A stretch of DNA of 64,000 bases from CBDCUW01 sp965222745 (GTDB lineage Bacteria > Planctomycetota > Planctomycetia > Pirellulales > Pirellulaceae). Position numbers and translations under genes: made by a program. The notes beneath the pieces are model-generated. The model had not been told where the DNA came from. It made no database searches and worked only from the letters and a program-made list of their open reading frames with translations. Shown piece by piece: positions 48,263 through 58,133 of the stretch. The stretch lies in contig CBDCUW010000005.1 in the NCBI GenBank assembly GCA_965222745.1, positions 930,001 through 994,000 of the forward strand, given 5' to 3'. Position 1 is the stretch's first letter; each line of letters begins with the position of its first letter.

Positions 48263-51200
48263 GTGCGATTTCCTTCTGCCTGTCTTTCTATTCGGATTTT
48301 TCTTTTTTCGGCCGTAGCAGCGGCTTCGGCGGTTGCCGTGGAACCGCCGACGAAGTCGGATCAGGCTGGTGAAGGGGCCGTTCGATTCGATCGTGACATA
48401 CGGCCGATTTTGTCGGACAAGTGTTTCTTTTGCCATGGACCCGACCAGCAGCATCGCGAAGCTGACTTGCGGCTTGATTTGGAAGAGGCCGCCAAGGAAT
48501 CGGTCATCGTTGCCGGGGATGTTGATGCAAGTGAATTGGTCGAGCGGATCCGTACTGATGATCCGGACGCGATCATGCCGCCGCCTGATGCTCACAAGGA
48601 ACTGACGGCCGAAGAGATCGATCTGCTCACTCGTTGGGTCGCCGAAGGTGCCCCGTGGACGGGGCACTGGTCGTTCACCGCTCCGGCAGTTCCTGCGGTT
48701 CCCGATGCGACCGGGCAGCTACGGGGGGCCATCGATGCGTTTGTCGCGCGGCGTCTGCAGCGAGAAGGATTGTCGATCGCCGCCGAGGCGGATCGTGAAA
48801 AGCTGATTCGTCGAGTCACATTCGACTTGACTGGTCTGCCGCCCACGCTTGCGGAGATCGATGCTTTTGTGAACGACCAATCGGAGAATGCTTACGAAAA
48901 AGTGGTCGACCGTCTGCTGCAATCACAACACTACGGCCAGCGGATGGCTTTGATGTGGATGGACGCTGCGCGCTACGGGGACACCAGCGTCTATCACGCC
49001 GATGGTCCGCGAGACATGTGGGCGTGGCGCGACGCGATCGTCGATGCCTACAACCAAAATCTTCCCTTTGACGAGTTTTCCATCAATCAGATCGCCGGCG
49101 ATTTGCGGCCCGATGCAACGTTGCAACGGCGAGTTCTAGCAGGATTCAATCGCAACAACGGAACGACCGACGAAGGGGGAGTGATCCCTGAAGAGTACCG
49201 GGTGGAGTATGCCGTCGATCGCGTCAAGACCACGGCCACGGTGTGGCTTGGATTGACCCTGGAATGTGCTCAGTGTCACGATCACAAGTACGATCCGATT
49301 TCGCAAGAAGAATACTACCGCTTCTACGCGTTTTTTAATGTCAGCCGTGACGGAGGCATGCAGACGCGAAAAGGGAACGCTCAACCGATCATCGACATTC
49401 CCGATCCCGAAAAACAGCAACAGCTTCCGGCTGTCCAACAGCAGTTGGTGGAAACCAAAAACAGCCTGGACCAGCAAATCGCGTCCTGCCAGCCGGAGTT
49501 TGAAAGTTGGGTCAAAAACCAGGAGGGCAAGGCGGCGGAAGAAAAGGGTGTGGAAGCTGCCATCAATGTCGCCTTGATCGCCGGAAAGGGCGACAAGGTT
49601 TTTGATTCGACCCAGCGAGAAGGAAAAATTCACGGCAAGGCACAGTGGGTCCAATCGCGCTATGACTGGGGATTGAAGTTCAACGGGAAAAACTACGTCG
49701 ACTTGGGAAACGTCGCTGATTTTGAACGGACCGATTCGTTTTCTTATGGAGGCTGGGTCAAACCCGATAAGAATCAAACGGGAGCACTTTTGGCGCGGAT
49801 GGACGACCAGAACTCGCACCGTGGCTACGACATGCTGGTCGGCGGTGGCGGACCCGTTTCCGTTCATATCATCAACCACTGGCCTTCCAATGCCATCAAG
49901 GTCACCACCAAAAAGAAGCTCAAGGCCGACCAGTGGCAGCATGTCTTTGCGACCTACGACGGTTCATCCAAGGCGTCGGGCGTCGACATCTACGTCGATG
50001 GTGAAAAGTGGGATTGGAACATCGAACAGGACGGTCTTTCCGAAACCATCAAAACCGACAAATCTCTGTTGATCGGCAGCCGTCATCCCGGGACTCGTCT
50101 GAAAGCGACGATCGACGAAATTCAGGTTCACGATTGCAAGCTGGACCAGCAGCAAGTCAAAACGCTCGCCCAGGCGCCGCCGATTCAATCGCTACTGAAG
50201 ATCGAATCCGCCAACCGCACACCGCAACAGCTTCAATCGCTACGCGAGTATTTTCTGACCACCGAAAACGAACAGTATCGCGGTTTGAAAAAGCAGCACG
50301 AGTCGTTGAGCCGAAAAGAGGTGGACCTGAAAAAGCCGCTGACGACGGTGATGATCATGTCCGACATGGAGCAACCGCGCGAGACGTTCGTACTCAATCG
50401 CGGCGCCTACGATTCGCCGACCGAAACCAAAGTCGAAGCGGACACGTTGTCGGTGTTGCCGCCGATGGCGGGCGATGCGCCTCGCAATCGGTTGGGTCTG
50501 GCCCGTTGGCTGTTTCGTGACGATCATCCGTTGACGGCGCGTGTCACCGTCAACCGTTATTGGCAAATGCTGTTTGGCACCGGCCTGGTTGCCACGCCGG
50601 AAGATTTTGGGGCTCAGGGCGACTTTCCGTCTCACCCGGAACTACTCGATTGGCTGGCCACCGATTTTCGCGACAGCGGCTGGAACATCAAGCGAATGAT
50701 CAAGCAGATCGTCATGTCGGCGACCTACCGTCAAAGTTCAGCGGCACCGGCGCAGTTGTATCGTCGTGATCCGCAAAACCGTTTGTTGGCCCGCGGTGCA
50801 CGGTTTCGATTGCAGGGCGAGTTCATTCGAGACAACGCGTTGGCTGTCGCCGGATTGCTGGTCGACCAGGTGGGAGGTCCCGGTGTGAAGCCGTACCAAC
50901 CTCCGGGACTGTGGGCCGAAGTCGGCTTGGGCGGTAATCCAAAGTTCGTGCAAGACCACGGCGATAAACTCTATCGCCGCAGCTTGTACACCTACTGGAA
51001 ACGTTCGGCTCCGCCGCCGTCAATGCAAATCTTTGACGCCCCGACTCGTGAAAAGTGCACGATCCAACGAGCCCGCACCAATACGCCCCTGCAAGCGCTG
51101 ACGACGCTGAACGATATTCAATTTGTGGAAGCATCCAGGCATTTTGCCGAGCGATTCATCCGCGAGGGTGGCCGCGGTGACGACCAACGAATCACCCACG

Positions 51201-51430
51201 CGTTTCGTCTGGCGACCGCGCGAGCGCCCAGTGATTCGGAGCGACAGGTTTTGAAAGAGATCTATCGCGACGCGCTGGATCGTTACCAAAAGGATACCGC
51301 GGCGGCAAAGGCCCTACTTTCGGTTGGCGAATCTGCCAGAGACGAAGTGCTGGATGAAGCTCACCATGCGGCCTGGACAATCGTTGCCAGTGCCATCTTG
51401 AACTTGGACGAAACACTTACCCGCGAATAA
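48263..51430 (+). CDS. Cytochrome-DUF1549-LamG-DUF1553 protein
   Basis: 1055 residues from GTG 48263; TTG 48245 or 48254 are alternatives, and no ATG fits. A signal peptide ends near ASAVAVE. Planctomycete cytochrome domain with CFFCH (about 50-125), DUF1549 (about 165-380, RRVTFDLTGLPPTLAEIDAF and a second heme motif CAQCH), a LamG/concanavalin-like domain (about 470-645, WQHVFATYDGSSKASGVDIY) that probably binds carbohydrate, and DUF1553 (about 730-1000, NRLGLARWLFRDDHPLTARV). Its partner DUF1501 gene follows 60 bases downstream. This pair is a planctomycete hallmark, thought to serve polysaccharide breakdown at the cell envelope; the chemistry is unproven. Confidence 0.9.
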   Translation: MRFPSACLSIRIFLFSAVAAASAVAVEPPTKSDQAGEGAVRFDRDIRPILSDKCFFCHGPDQQHREADLRLDLEEAAKESVIVAGDVDASELVERIRTDDPDAIMPPPDAHKELTAEEIDLLTRWVAEGAPWTGHWSFTAPAVPAVPDATGQLRGAIDAFVARRLQREGLSIAAEADREKLIRRVTFDLTGLPPTLAEIDAFVNDQSENAYEKVVDRLLQSQHYGQRMALMWMDAARYGDTSVYHADGPRDMWAWRDAIVDAYNQNLPFDEFSINQIAGDLRPDATLQRRVLAGFNRNNGTTDEGGVIPEEYRVEYAVDRVKTTATVWLGLTLECAQCHDHKYDPISQEEYYRFYAFFNVSRDGGMQTRKGNAQPIIDIPDPEKQQQLPAVQQQLVETKNSLDQQIASCQPEFESWVKNQEGKAAEEKGVEAAINVALIAGKGDKVFDSTQREGKIHGKAQWVQSRYDWGLKFNGKNYVDLGNVADFERTDSFSYGGWVKPDKNQTGALLARMDDQNSHRGYDMLVGGGGPVSVHIINHWPSNAIKVTTKKKLKADQWQHVFATYDGSSKASGVDIYVDGEKWDWNIEQDGLSETIKTDKSLLIGSRHPGTRLKATIDEIQVHDCKLDQQQVKTLAQAPPIQSLLKIESANRTPQQLQSLREYFLTTENEQYRGLKKQHESLSRKEVDLKKPLTTVMIMSDMEQPRETFVLNRGAYDSPTETKVEADTLSVLPPMAGDAPRNRLGLARWLFRDDHPLTARVTVNRYWQMLFGTGLVATPEDFGAQGDFPSHPELLDWLATDFRDSGWNIKRMIKQIVMSATYRQSSAAPAQLYRRDPQNRLLARGARFRLQGEFIRDNALAVAGLLVDQVGGPGVKPYQPPGLWAEVGLGGNPKFVQDHGDKLYRRSLYTYWKRSAPPPSMQIFDAPTREKCTIQRARTNTPLQALTTLNDIQFVEASRHFAERFIREGGRGDDQRITHAFRLATARAPSDSERQVLKEIYRDALDRYQKDTAAAKALLSVGESARDEVLDEAHHAAWTIVASAILNLDETLTRE

Positions 51431-51439
51431 AACCTAGAA

Positions 51440-51472
51440 CTAAAATCAAAATCAAAATCAAAATCAAAAACC
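51440..51472 (+). repeat. Short tandem repeat AAAATC
   Basis: About five units of AAAATC in the gap between the DUF1549 and DUF1501 genes. An A-rich simple repeat; a slippage-prone tract, too far from the next start to act as a ribosome site. No other signal is seen in the gap. Confidence 0.7.
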
Positions 51473-51490
51473 TTTCACCCCATCGATCAA

Positions 51491-52957
51491 ATGGATCCTC
51501 GTCAAGACTTTGAGCGTCAGATGACGCGCCGTCAGCTCCTGGGCCGCTCACGCGGATGCTTGGGGGCTGCTGCGCTGGCATCGCTGCTGCATGCGGACGG
51601 CGTCACCGCTGCCGCACCAAGTTCCCATCCAGCCAATCCCGGTTTGCCCGGACTGCCGCACTTTCGCCCCACCGCGAAACGGGTGATCTATCTGTTCATG
51701 GCGGGCGGCCCCAGTCATATCGACATGTTCGATTACAAGCCGGCGCTGCGCGACATTCATGGTACGGAACTTCCGGATTCGATTCGTAACGGCCAGCGAT
51801 TGACTGGAATGTCTAGCGGGCAAAAGTCGTTTCCCTGTGTCGCGCCGATGTTCACGTTCCAGCAGCGCGGCGAGCGTGGAACTTGGATCAACACCGACGT
51901 CTTGCCGCATACCGCGTCGATCATTGACGAACTGACGATCGTTCGCACGATGAATACCGAGGCGATCAATCATGATCCCGCGATGACCTACATCAACACG
52001 GGGACTCAGCAACTTGGCCGCCCCAGCATGGGATCGTGGCTCAGTTACGGACTGGGCAGTCCGATTGACGATTTGCCGGCTTACGTGACGATGATCTCGG
52101 TCGGTGCCAAACCGGGACAAGCACTTTTTTCACGCCTCTGGGGCAGTGGCTATCTGCCGTCGAAGCATCAGGGTGTGCAGTTCCGAAGTGGTGATTCACC
52201 GGTGCTTTACCTGTCGAACCCACCCGGAATCGACGGTGGCTTGCGGCGCAAAATGCTGGACGGCATTGCCAAACTGAATGCTGAACGTTTTGGTGATGTT
52301 GGCGATCCGGAAATCCAAACCCGCATCGCGCAGTACGAAATGGCCTACCGAATGCAAACTTCCGTCCCCGATCTGATGGACATGCGATCGGAGTCGAAAG
52401 CGACTTACCAGTTGTACGGTCCCGATTCGGAAAAGCCCGGCACCTTTGCGGCCAACTGCATTCTTGCTCGCCGGTTGGCGGAACGGGGTGTGCCGTTTGT
52501 GCAGCTGTTCCATCGCGGCTGGGACCAACACGGCAACCTTCCCAATGACCTCCGCAAGAACTGCAAAAGCGCCGATCAACCCGCCGCGGCGCTGGTCAAG
52601 GACTTGAAACAACGCGGAATGCTGGACGACACCGTGGTCATCTTTGGTGGCGAATTTGGTCGTACGATCTACAGCCAGGGCAAACTGACCGAAAACAATC
52701 ATGGCCGCGACCATCACGGCCGCTGCTTCAGCACCTGGGTTGCTGGCGGCGGGTTCAAACGGGGATTCGACTACGGCCTGACCGACGACTACAGCTACAA
52801 CATTCTGGAAAACCCGGTTCACATCAACGATTTCAATGCGACGATTCTGCACACGTTGGGGATCGATCACGAGCGATTCACGGTCAAGTATCAAGGGCTT
52901 GATTCCAGGTTGACTGGTGTCGAAGGAGCCCGCGTGATTCCGGAACTGCTTGCCTAG
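51491..52957 (+). CDS. DUF1501 family secreted protein
   Basis: 488 residues with a twin-arginine signal (MTRRQLLGRSRGCLGAAALA) and an alkaline-phosphatase-like fold of the DUF1501 (sulfatase-related) family: VIYLFMAGGPSHIDMFDYKP, MNTEAINHDPAMTYINTGTQ, FVQLFHRGWDQHGNLPNDLR, TVVIFGGEFGRT and NHGRDHHGRCFSTW. Exported folded, as Tat signals imply. It lies 60 bases behind its usual DUF1549/DUF1553 partner. The reaction is unknown; the metal-site pattern suggests a hydrolase. Confidence 0.93.
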   Translation: MDPRQDFERQMTRRQLLGRSRGCLGAAALASLLHADGVTAAAPSSHPANPGLPGLPHFRPTAKRVIYLFMAGGPSHIDMFDYKPALRDIHGTELPDSIRNGQRLTGMSSGQKSFPCVAPMFTFQQRGERGTWINTDVLPHTASIIDELTIVRTMNTEAINHDPAMTYINTGTQQLGRPSMGSWLSYGLGSPIDDLPAYVTMISVGAKPGQALFSRLWGSGYLPSKHQGVQFRSGDSPVLYLSNPPGIDGGLRRKMLDGIAKLNAERFGDVGDPEIQTRIAQYEMAYRMQTSVPDLMDMRSESKATYQLYGPDSEKPGTFAANCILARRLAERGVPFVQLFHRGWDQHGNLPNDLRKNCKSADQPAAALVKDLKQRGMLDDTVVIFGGEFGRTIYSQGKLTENNHGRDHHGRCFSTWVAGGGFKRGFDYGLTDDYSYNILENPVHINDFNATILHTLGIDHERFTVKYQGLDSRLTGVEGARVIPELLA

Positions 52958-52975
52958 TGCTGGGGGGAAAAGAAG

Positions 52976-53515
52976 ATGGAACTGGATACCGCGCAGATTG
53001 GAATCGTCACCGTCTCCGACCGCGCCAGCCGTGGCGACTACGAGGATTTAGGTGGTCCGGCGATCCGTGATTACTTGGCCGAAGTGCTGACCAGCAAGTG
53101 GCAGCCGGTCAATCGTGTCATCTCCGACGATCAGCGTTTGATCGAAGAAACGCTTTCGGGTTTGTGCGATGACCAGCAGTGTTGCCTGGTGATCACCACG
53201 GGGGGAACGGGGCCGGCAAAGCGCGACGTCACCCCGGAAGCAACCGAAGCGGTGTGCGACAAGATGATGCATGGTTTTGGCGAACTGATGCGCAAAGTCT
53301 CGCTGGAAAAAGTTCCCACCGCCATCTTGTCTCGTCAGACGGCCGGGATTCGCGGCACTTCGTTGATTGTCAATCTGCCTGGCAAGCCCAAAGCGATCGC
53401 CGAGTGTTTGGATGCCGTTTTTCCCGCCATCCCCTACTGTATCGATCTGCTCGAAGGCCCCCGATTGACGACGGACGAAAACCGGTTGGTCGCCTTCCGG
53501 CCAAAATCGAAGTAG
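52976..53515 (+). CDS. mog: Molybdopterin adenylyltransferase-type protein (MogA/MoaB)
   Basis: 179 residues, single MoCF_biosynth domain: VTVSDRASRGDYEDLGGPAI, ITTGGTGPAKRDVTPEATEA (the TGGTG substrate loop) and SLIVNLPGKPKAIAECLDAV. It activates molybdopterin by adenylylation before molybdate insertion. Strong GGGGGGAAAAGAAG precedes ATG 52976. Length and the PAKRDVTPE motif fit MogA better than MoaB, but the two are hard to separate by eye. It stands 18 bases after the DUF1501 gene, probably without functional link. Convergent with the NAD-kinase-like gene. Confidence 0.85.
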   Translation: MELDTAQIGIVTVSDRASRGDYEDLGGPAIRDYLAEVLTSKWQPVNRVISDDQRLIEETLSGLCDDQQCCLVITTGGTGPAKRDVTPEATEAVCDKMMHGFGELMRKVSLEKVPTAILSRQTAGIRGTSLIVNLPGKPKAIAECLDAVFPAIPYCIDLLEGPRLTTDENRLVAFRPKSK

Positions 53516-53525
53516 TACCGCTGCA

Positions 53526-54515
53526 TCACAGCTTGGGCACCACCAGTTTGGATCGCTGTGGCGCCACTCCGATCTCGGCGATCACGCCGCTGTTGAACTC
53601 GATGAAATCGTTTTCGATTCCGTCGCTAAAGATCACACCATGTTCGGGCATCAGACTTTCCACGCGAAGGGTGGATGATTCGTCGACCACTCCGGCAACC
53701 ATCTTTGCGCCGGTGGTGCGGCTTGCAAACGGTTCTCGTACCACCCAAGCAAGTCGCCGATCGCTCCAGGTCATCCTGGGCGCCTGGCCCTCCTGGCCGC
53801 CAATCCAATCGGTGACACCTCGCGACATGTTGAACACGCTGCTGAGCCAACCGGTCGATCCGGCGCCGGTCGAAACGATCACACCGCTGGACGATTGGAC
53901 TTCATGCTGCTGGTGACTGTACAGAACGTAGCGGGCGGAGATATGAGTGCGACGACCGACAAAAAAATCGTTGAACGCCAACATTTGCTGTCCGTCGGGA
54001 AGGGTCACCTGCGCCAACGTGATCTCCTTCCACACACTTTTTTCCTCCAGCGTGCGGCGGACCATTTTTCGTGCTTCGGCGACCCGAAAGGGCATCAGCA
54101 CACCATCAATCCTGGTCGGATCGGGATTGATGGCGACGATGGGAATGTCGCCCACGTACTTGGCTGTGTTGGCGACCAATCCGTCGGGGCCAACAACCAC
54201 GACCAGCGCGGTATGCCGGAAATCGTAGGTGGGCAAAAACCGGCGATGGACGTTGACCACGGTAAAACCCAGGCCTTCGATCGACTCTTCCACTTCGTCG
54301 ACCGACCGCTGATAACGATCGTCTTCGGCAACATACTGCTCGAATTGTGACGCCTCGTCCAGCGCGGCGACGCCGGTCGTTTCTGCCTGGTCTCGAAAGT
54401 GGCGATGGGCTGTTTTCAGCCGGAACCTTGCCGCGCCTTTGGTCCCAAACTTCGCCAACAGCCCTTTCAGCCGAGTCGTTGTGGTGACCAGCGCAATGGA
54501 AGGGGAAACGTACAT
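53526..54515 (-). CDS. NAD kinase-like protein
   Basis: 329 residues. NAD kinase fold: the glycine/aspartate loop reads VVVGPDGLVANTAKYV (GGDGT-like but with Pro-Asp-Gly-Leu), then IPIVAINPDPTRIDGVLMPF, the conserved acidic FNDFFVGRRTHIS and the GAGSTGWLSS phosphate loop (TGST-type). The N-terminal ~80 residues are an extension not typical of NadK. Because the GGDGT motif is altered, it may be a divergent NAD kinase or another sugar/lipid-kinase relative. It starts 6 bases after the stop of the SPFH gene, so the two are an operon. Confidence 0.75.
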   Translation of the reverse strand: MYVSPSIALVTTTTRLKGLLAKFGTKGAARFRLKTAHRHFRDQAETTGVAALDEASQFEQYVAEDDRYQRSVDEVEESIEGLGFTVVNVHRRFLPTYDFRHTALVVVVGPDGLVANTAKYVGDIPIVAINPDPTRIDGVLMPFRVAEARKMVRRTLEEKSVWKEITLAQVTLPDGQQMLAFNDFFVGRRTHISARYVLYSHQQHEVQSSSGVIVSTGAGSTGWLSSVFNMSRGVTDWIGGQEGQAPRMTWSDRRLAWVVREPFASRTTGAKMVAGVVDESSTLRVESLMPEHGVIFSDGIENDFIEFNSGVIAEIGVAPQRSKLVVPKL

Positions 54516-54521
54516 CGCCCG

Positions 54522-55487
54522 TCACTCCGCCGAATCTTCGCTGTCGACCAGTTGCCTTAGCAGATCGGGCGTGATGTCAAGCCGTCCGATCTTTCGCGCG
54601 TTTTCGGCAAGTTCTCCAAAGGCCATCGCGATCAACTCTTTGCTGCTGAGCGAATCGGAGCTGGCGACCAGCGTTCGCCAATCGATGTCGCGCATGGTAT
54701 CCAGCGTCGCCCGCAACGTCTCCACTCGCACCTCGGCAAGCTTGGCTTCGTTTTCGGCTTGCTGAGCCACCAGGTCGGCGCGTCCTCGTTCGATTGCGAC
54801 ATCCGCTTCCAGTTCCGCCTGGCGCACTTCGCGCTGCTTCTCTTGAACCACCCGTTCGGTCTGCAACTCGTTTTCACGAATCTCTCGTTCCAGCAAGATC
54901 GCCGTGTTGCGACGCTGATGAATCGCTTCGTCGGCCTTCTGCAACAGCGACTCGCGTGCTTCGGCTTGCATCGCGGTTGCCATTTCGGGTTCGGCACGAA
55001 TCGACAGCACAACGACCGAGTCGATTTGCAGGCCCAGCGACGACGTGGTTTCCAGGGTGGATCCTTCTTGCATCAAATGGTCGCCCAGCGGACTGGCGGC
55101 GCGAAGCATTTCCACCAGCGGCCGCTCGCGAGTGAAGTTCTGAGTTTGCGCCTGCATCAACCTCACCAACCGCTCCTGCAAGTTGTCCGGGTCGTCCGAA
55201 GCGTATCGTCCGTAGGAGTCGATCGAAAAATCGAGCTGCCCGGCAAGCAACACCGGATCGGTCACGCGGTAGGTAAGATTTCCTTGAATCGTGACGTCTT
55301 GAAAATCGGCCGTCTGCTGTTCAAAGACAAAGGGAACATCCTGGCTGGCCTGGTTGATGCGAATGACGGTGGAACCGGGACCGAAATAAAACAGAGTCAA
55401 TCCGGCGCCCTGATTGACCAGCTGGCCGTTTTTGTAACGGATCAGGTAGGTGGTGGGGCTGGAACGTAGATAGTGCAGGCCAAGCAT
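54522..55487 (-). CDS. SPFH/band-7 domain protein
   Basis: 321 residues from ATG 55487 (MLGLHYLRSSPTTYLIRYKN); a TTG at 55553 is open but lies upstream of the domain. SPFH domain about 15-180 (FYFGPGSTVIRINQASQDVP, FQDVTIQGNLTYRVTDPVLL), then a long charged coiled coil (about 190-275, ERVVQEKQREVRQAELEADV) as in flotillin/stomatin proteins. No transmembrane helix is evident, unlike most stomatins. It is the first gene of a two-gene unit with the NAD-kinase-like protein. It probably forms oligomers at a membrane. Confidence 0.85.
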   Translation of the reverse strand: MLGLHYLRSSPTTYLIRYKNGQLVNQGAGLTLFYFGPGSTVIRINQASQDVPFVFEQQTADFQDVTIQGNLTYRVTDPVLLAGQLDFSIDSYGRYASDDPDNLQERLVRLMQAQTQNFTRERPLVEMLRAASPLGDHLMQEGSTLETTSSLGLQIDSVVVLSIRAEPEMATAMQAEARESLLQKADEAIHQRRNTAILLEREIRENELQTERVVQEKQREVRQAELEADVAIERGRADLVAQQAENEAKLAEVRVETLRATLDTMRDIDWRTLVASSDSLSSKELIAMAFGELAENARKIGRLDITPDLLRQLVDSEDSAE

Positions 55488-55866
55488 GGTGGGTTCGTAT
55501 CGGTTGTGCGGAATCGACGCAGAGAGGTTTTCCCCATTTAGATCGTACCTCAAAACTTAGCCGGCGGCGTGCCTGACGCGCCCGCCACAGAGCGTTGATA
55601 TCGATGCCAGCTTCGTGATCGTCGTCAGCCGAAGAATCGATATCCCCGTAACACTCGCATCCTTTTCGCGCAGTTTGAAGCAAGCTGGCAGTCTTGGCCG
55701 ATGCATTAGCTGTTCACCCAATCCATCTCCCTGGCTTGGGGTCGCCCGTCACCAGGCAAACCGATCGGCCACAGACACCCTCCCCTGTGAATGTCAACGT
55801 CTGCGCCACCAGAGCAGTTTGCCAGGCATCGGAACCGAACCCAACACATCTGCGTCGCCAACATTC

Positions 55867-56772
55867 ATGTCACATCCTGATACCATCAATTCGAATTCTG
55901 ATGCGGAGACCGTGCCGCCCAAGGCGCCCTCGCGAGTATCACGCGCTTCGGCGGCACAGTCGCCGCTGGAAACCTACCTGCGCGAGATCAATGAAACCGC
56001 ATTGCTGTCCGCCGAAGAAGAGCTGGAGCTGGCCGAGCGGATTGGGCAGGGCGACGTGATGGCCCGCGACCGAATGGTGCGCGCCAACCTGCGGCTGGTC
56101 GTCAACATCGCTCGAGGCTACACCGGCAAAGGACTCGGACTGCAAGACTTGATCGAAGAGGGCAACCTGGGACTGCTGCGGGCGGTCGAAGGGTTTGACC
56201 CGACCGTCGGGACTCGGTTCAGCACCTACGCGAGCTATTGGATCAAGCAATCGATCAAACGCGCCTTGATCAATAGTGCAAAGACGATCCGTATTCCCGC
56301 CTACATGGTGGAACTGCTCAGCAAGTGGCGGCGAGCGACGGCGCGGTTGAGCGAAGAGTTGGGACGCACGCCGACCAACGAAGAGGTGGCCCGCGTCTTG
56401 GGGCTTCCCAAGAAAAAGCTGCCGATCATTCGAAAAGCGATTCGGATCAGCAACAGCACTCCTCAAAGTGACCAGACCGAATCAGGTTGGTCGCTTGGCG
56501 AAATGGTGATGGACGAGCGGCTGAAAGCGCCCGACGAGGAGATGCTCGATCACGACATTCTGCGCCACGCGATGGAACTGCTGGGCGACTTGGAGGAGCG
56601 GGAGGCGACCGTGCTGAAGTTGCGATTCGGGCTGGGCGGCACCGAACCAAAGACGCTGAAAGAAATCGGTGCGGAACTCGGCCTGACCCGCGAACGCGTT
56701 CGGCAAATCGAAACCGAAGCGTTGCGACGACTTGCCGACGGCCTGACCGACCCCCGCGAGCGAAGTTTCTAG
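55867..56772 (+). CDS. Primary-type sigma-70 factor (RpoD/SigA-like)
   Basis: 301 residues. ATG 55867 (MSHPDTINS) is chosen because the upstream open frame to 55615 is low-complexity. Region 1.2 (SPLETYLREINETALLSAEE), region 2 (VVNIARGYTGKGLGLQDLIE, FSTYASYWIKQSIKRALINS), region 3, and region 4 (LRFGLGGTEPKTLKEIGAEL, LTRERVRQIETEALRRLADG). It has no long region 1.1, so it is a compact group 1 or group 2 sigma; planctomycetes often carry several. It stands divergent from the SPFH operon with about 380 bases between starts. Confidence 0.9.
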   Translation: MSHPDTINSNSDAETVPPKAPSRVSRASAAQSPLETYLREINETALLSAEEELELAERIGQGDVMARDRMVRANLRLVVNIARGYTGKGLGLQDLIEEGNLGLLRAVEGFDPTVGTRFSTYASYWIKQSIKRALINSAKTIRIPAYMVELLSKWRRATARLSEELGRTPTNEEVARVLGLPKKKLPIIRKAIRISNSTPQSDQTESGWSLGEMVMDERLKAPDEEMLDHDILRHAMELLGDLEEREATVLKLRFGLGGTEPKTLKEIGAELGLTRERVRQIETEALRRLADGLTDPRERSF

Positions 56773-57009
56773 CGTTCTGTCAGGACCTCCTTTTCGGGCA
56801 GCGGAACTCGCCAAGAGTTTCGGCAATTCCCCCGGCCGGCCGCAACTCTTGGCAAGTTTCGCTACGGTTGGCCGGTTTCGCTACATCCGCGGCGAAAACG
56901 CTCGCGCTGCGGCCGGAAGCCGCAGCGCGGACGACGGGCGGAAAAATCGGTTGCGAGAGAGTAAAATCAGGGGGTGTTTGTCAGTCGCCCTCCGCATTCG
57001 AGATCTCGC

Positions 57010-58125
57010 ATGCCCACCACCCTCCTTGCCCGTCTCTGTGTCGTTTTTCTCGCTCTGTTCCTGCTGACCCCGCCGGTCACCGCGGACGATCCGCCCAAAA
57101 AGGCTGACGAAAAACCAGCCGCGGAAGAGAAAAAGGAGCAACCGAAGAAACCTGCCGAAGAAAAGAAGCCGGAAGAAAAAAAGAAGGCCGAAAAGCCGGC
57201 TGAGAAAAAGCCGGCTGAGAAAAAGCCGGCTGAGAAAAAAGCGGACGAAAAGAAAAAGCCCGAACCGCCCAAAAAGCCAGAAAAGAAAGCGGACGAGAAG
57301 AAGCCCGAGCCCAAAAAGGAAATGAAAAAGGAGGAGAAGAAAGAGGAGCCTCCCAAACCGGTGCCCGCCTTTCCCGATCCGGGCCTGGAAGCAGCCGTTC
57401 GCGCCGAAGTTTTCGAGAAACGCTACAACAAGGAACCGATCACCAAAGAAGATGTCGCGAACATCTCACGAGTGGTCGGGCGAGGAAAAAAGATCAAGAG
57501 CCTGGAGGGGCTGCAGCATTGCAAGGCCCTGATGCTGATCGACCTGACCGACAACGAGATCGCTGACCTACGGCCAATCGCGGAATTGAAACGGTTGCAG
57601 TCGGTCACCCTTGCCGGCAACAAGATCAAAGACCTCAAGCCGCTTGAAAACTTGACGGCGATGCAGCTTCTTGATCTCTCTGGCAATCAGGTTCAAGACC
57701 TGTCGGCACTCAAAAAGATGTCCAATCTGCGCACGTTGTACGTCGCCGGTAACCAGCTCCCCAAGCTCGACCCGATCGCCGACCTGTCGAAAATCTGGTC
57801 ATTGGATGTTTCCAACAACAAGCTGGTCGATTTGGGGCCGGTCGGAAAACTTGGTTGGTTGACAACGCTGGACATCGCCGGCAACCAGGTCAAGTCGCTC
57901 GATCCGCTCAAGACACTGGGCGAACTTGATATGTTGCTGATGTCGCGCAACCAGGTATCAGACCTGGCGCCGCTGGTGGAAATGTGCAAGAAGGATGCCG
58001 AGGGAGAACGTCGGTTTGCGCCCTACATGGAAGTCTACCTGGGAGAAAACCCGATCGACGAGAAAAAGAAAGAAGAACAAACGAAGACGCTTCAATCCTT
58101 CGGCGTCGACGTCCACGACAAGTAG
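57010..58125 (+). CDS. Secreted leucine-rich repeat protein with Lys/Glu/Pro-rich region
   Basis: 371 residues. Signal peptide MPTTLLARLCVVFLALFLLT ending near VTADD, then ~90 residues made almost only of Lys, Glu, Pro and Ala. This part includes a 15-base DNA repeat present about three times (57193-57240, coding AEKKP). Then six to seven LRRs of the internalin/SDS22-like type (about 165-330): LMLIDLTDNEIADLRPIAEL, LQSVTLAGNKIKDLKPLENL and so on. The Lys/Glu region is probably disordered and may bind cell-wall polymers or act as a spacer. An upstream ATG (56974) is out of place. Function unknown. Confidence 0.8.
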   Translation: MPTTLLARLCVVFLALFLLTPPVTADDPPKKADEKPAAEEKKEQPKKPAEEKKPEEKKKAEKPAEKKPAEKKPAEKKADEKKKPEPPKKPEKKADEKKPEPKKEMKKEEKKEEPPKPVPAFPDPGLEAAVRAEVFEKRYNKEPITKEDVANISRVVGRGKKIKSLEGLQHCKALMLIDLTDNEIADLRPIAELKRLQSVTLAGNKIKDLKPLENLTAMQLLDLSGNQVQDLSALKKMSNLRTLYVAGNQLPKLDPIADLSKIWSLDVSNNKLVDLGPVGKLGWLTTLDIAGNQVKSLDPLKTLGELDMLLMSRNQVSDLAPLVEMCKKDAEGERRFAPYMEVYLGENPIDEKKKEEQTKTLQSFGVDVHDK

Positions 58126-58133
58126 TCGCGGAA

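Noticed and set aside
47876..48667. 263-residue minus-strand frame
   Set aside because: Most of it is antisense to the DUF1549 gene start; the rest has no start or motif, at best debris.
57193..57245. Tandem DNA repeat as a separate regulatory repeat
   Set aside because: It lies in frame in the Lys/Glu/Pro-rich coding region and is explained by amino-acid repetition.
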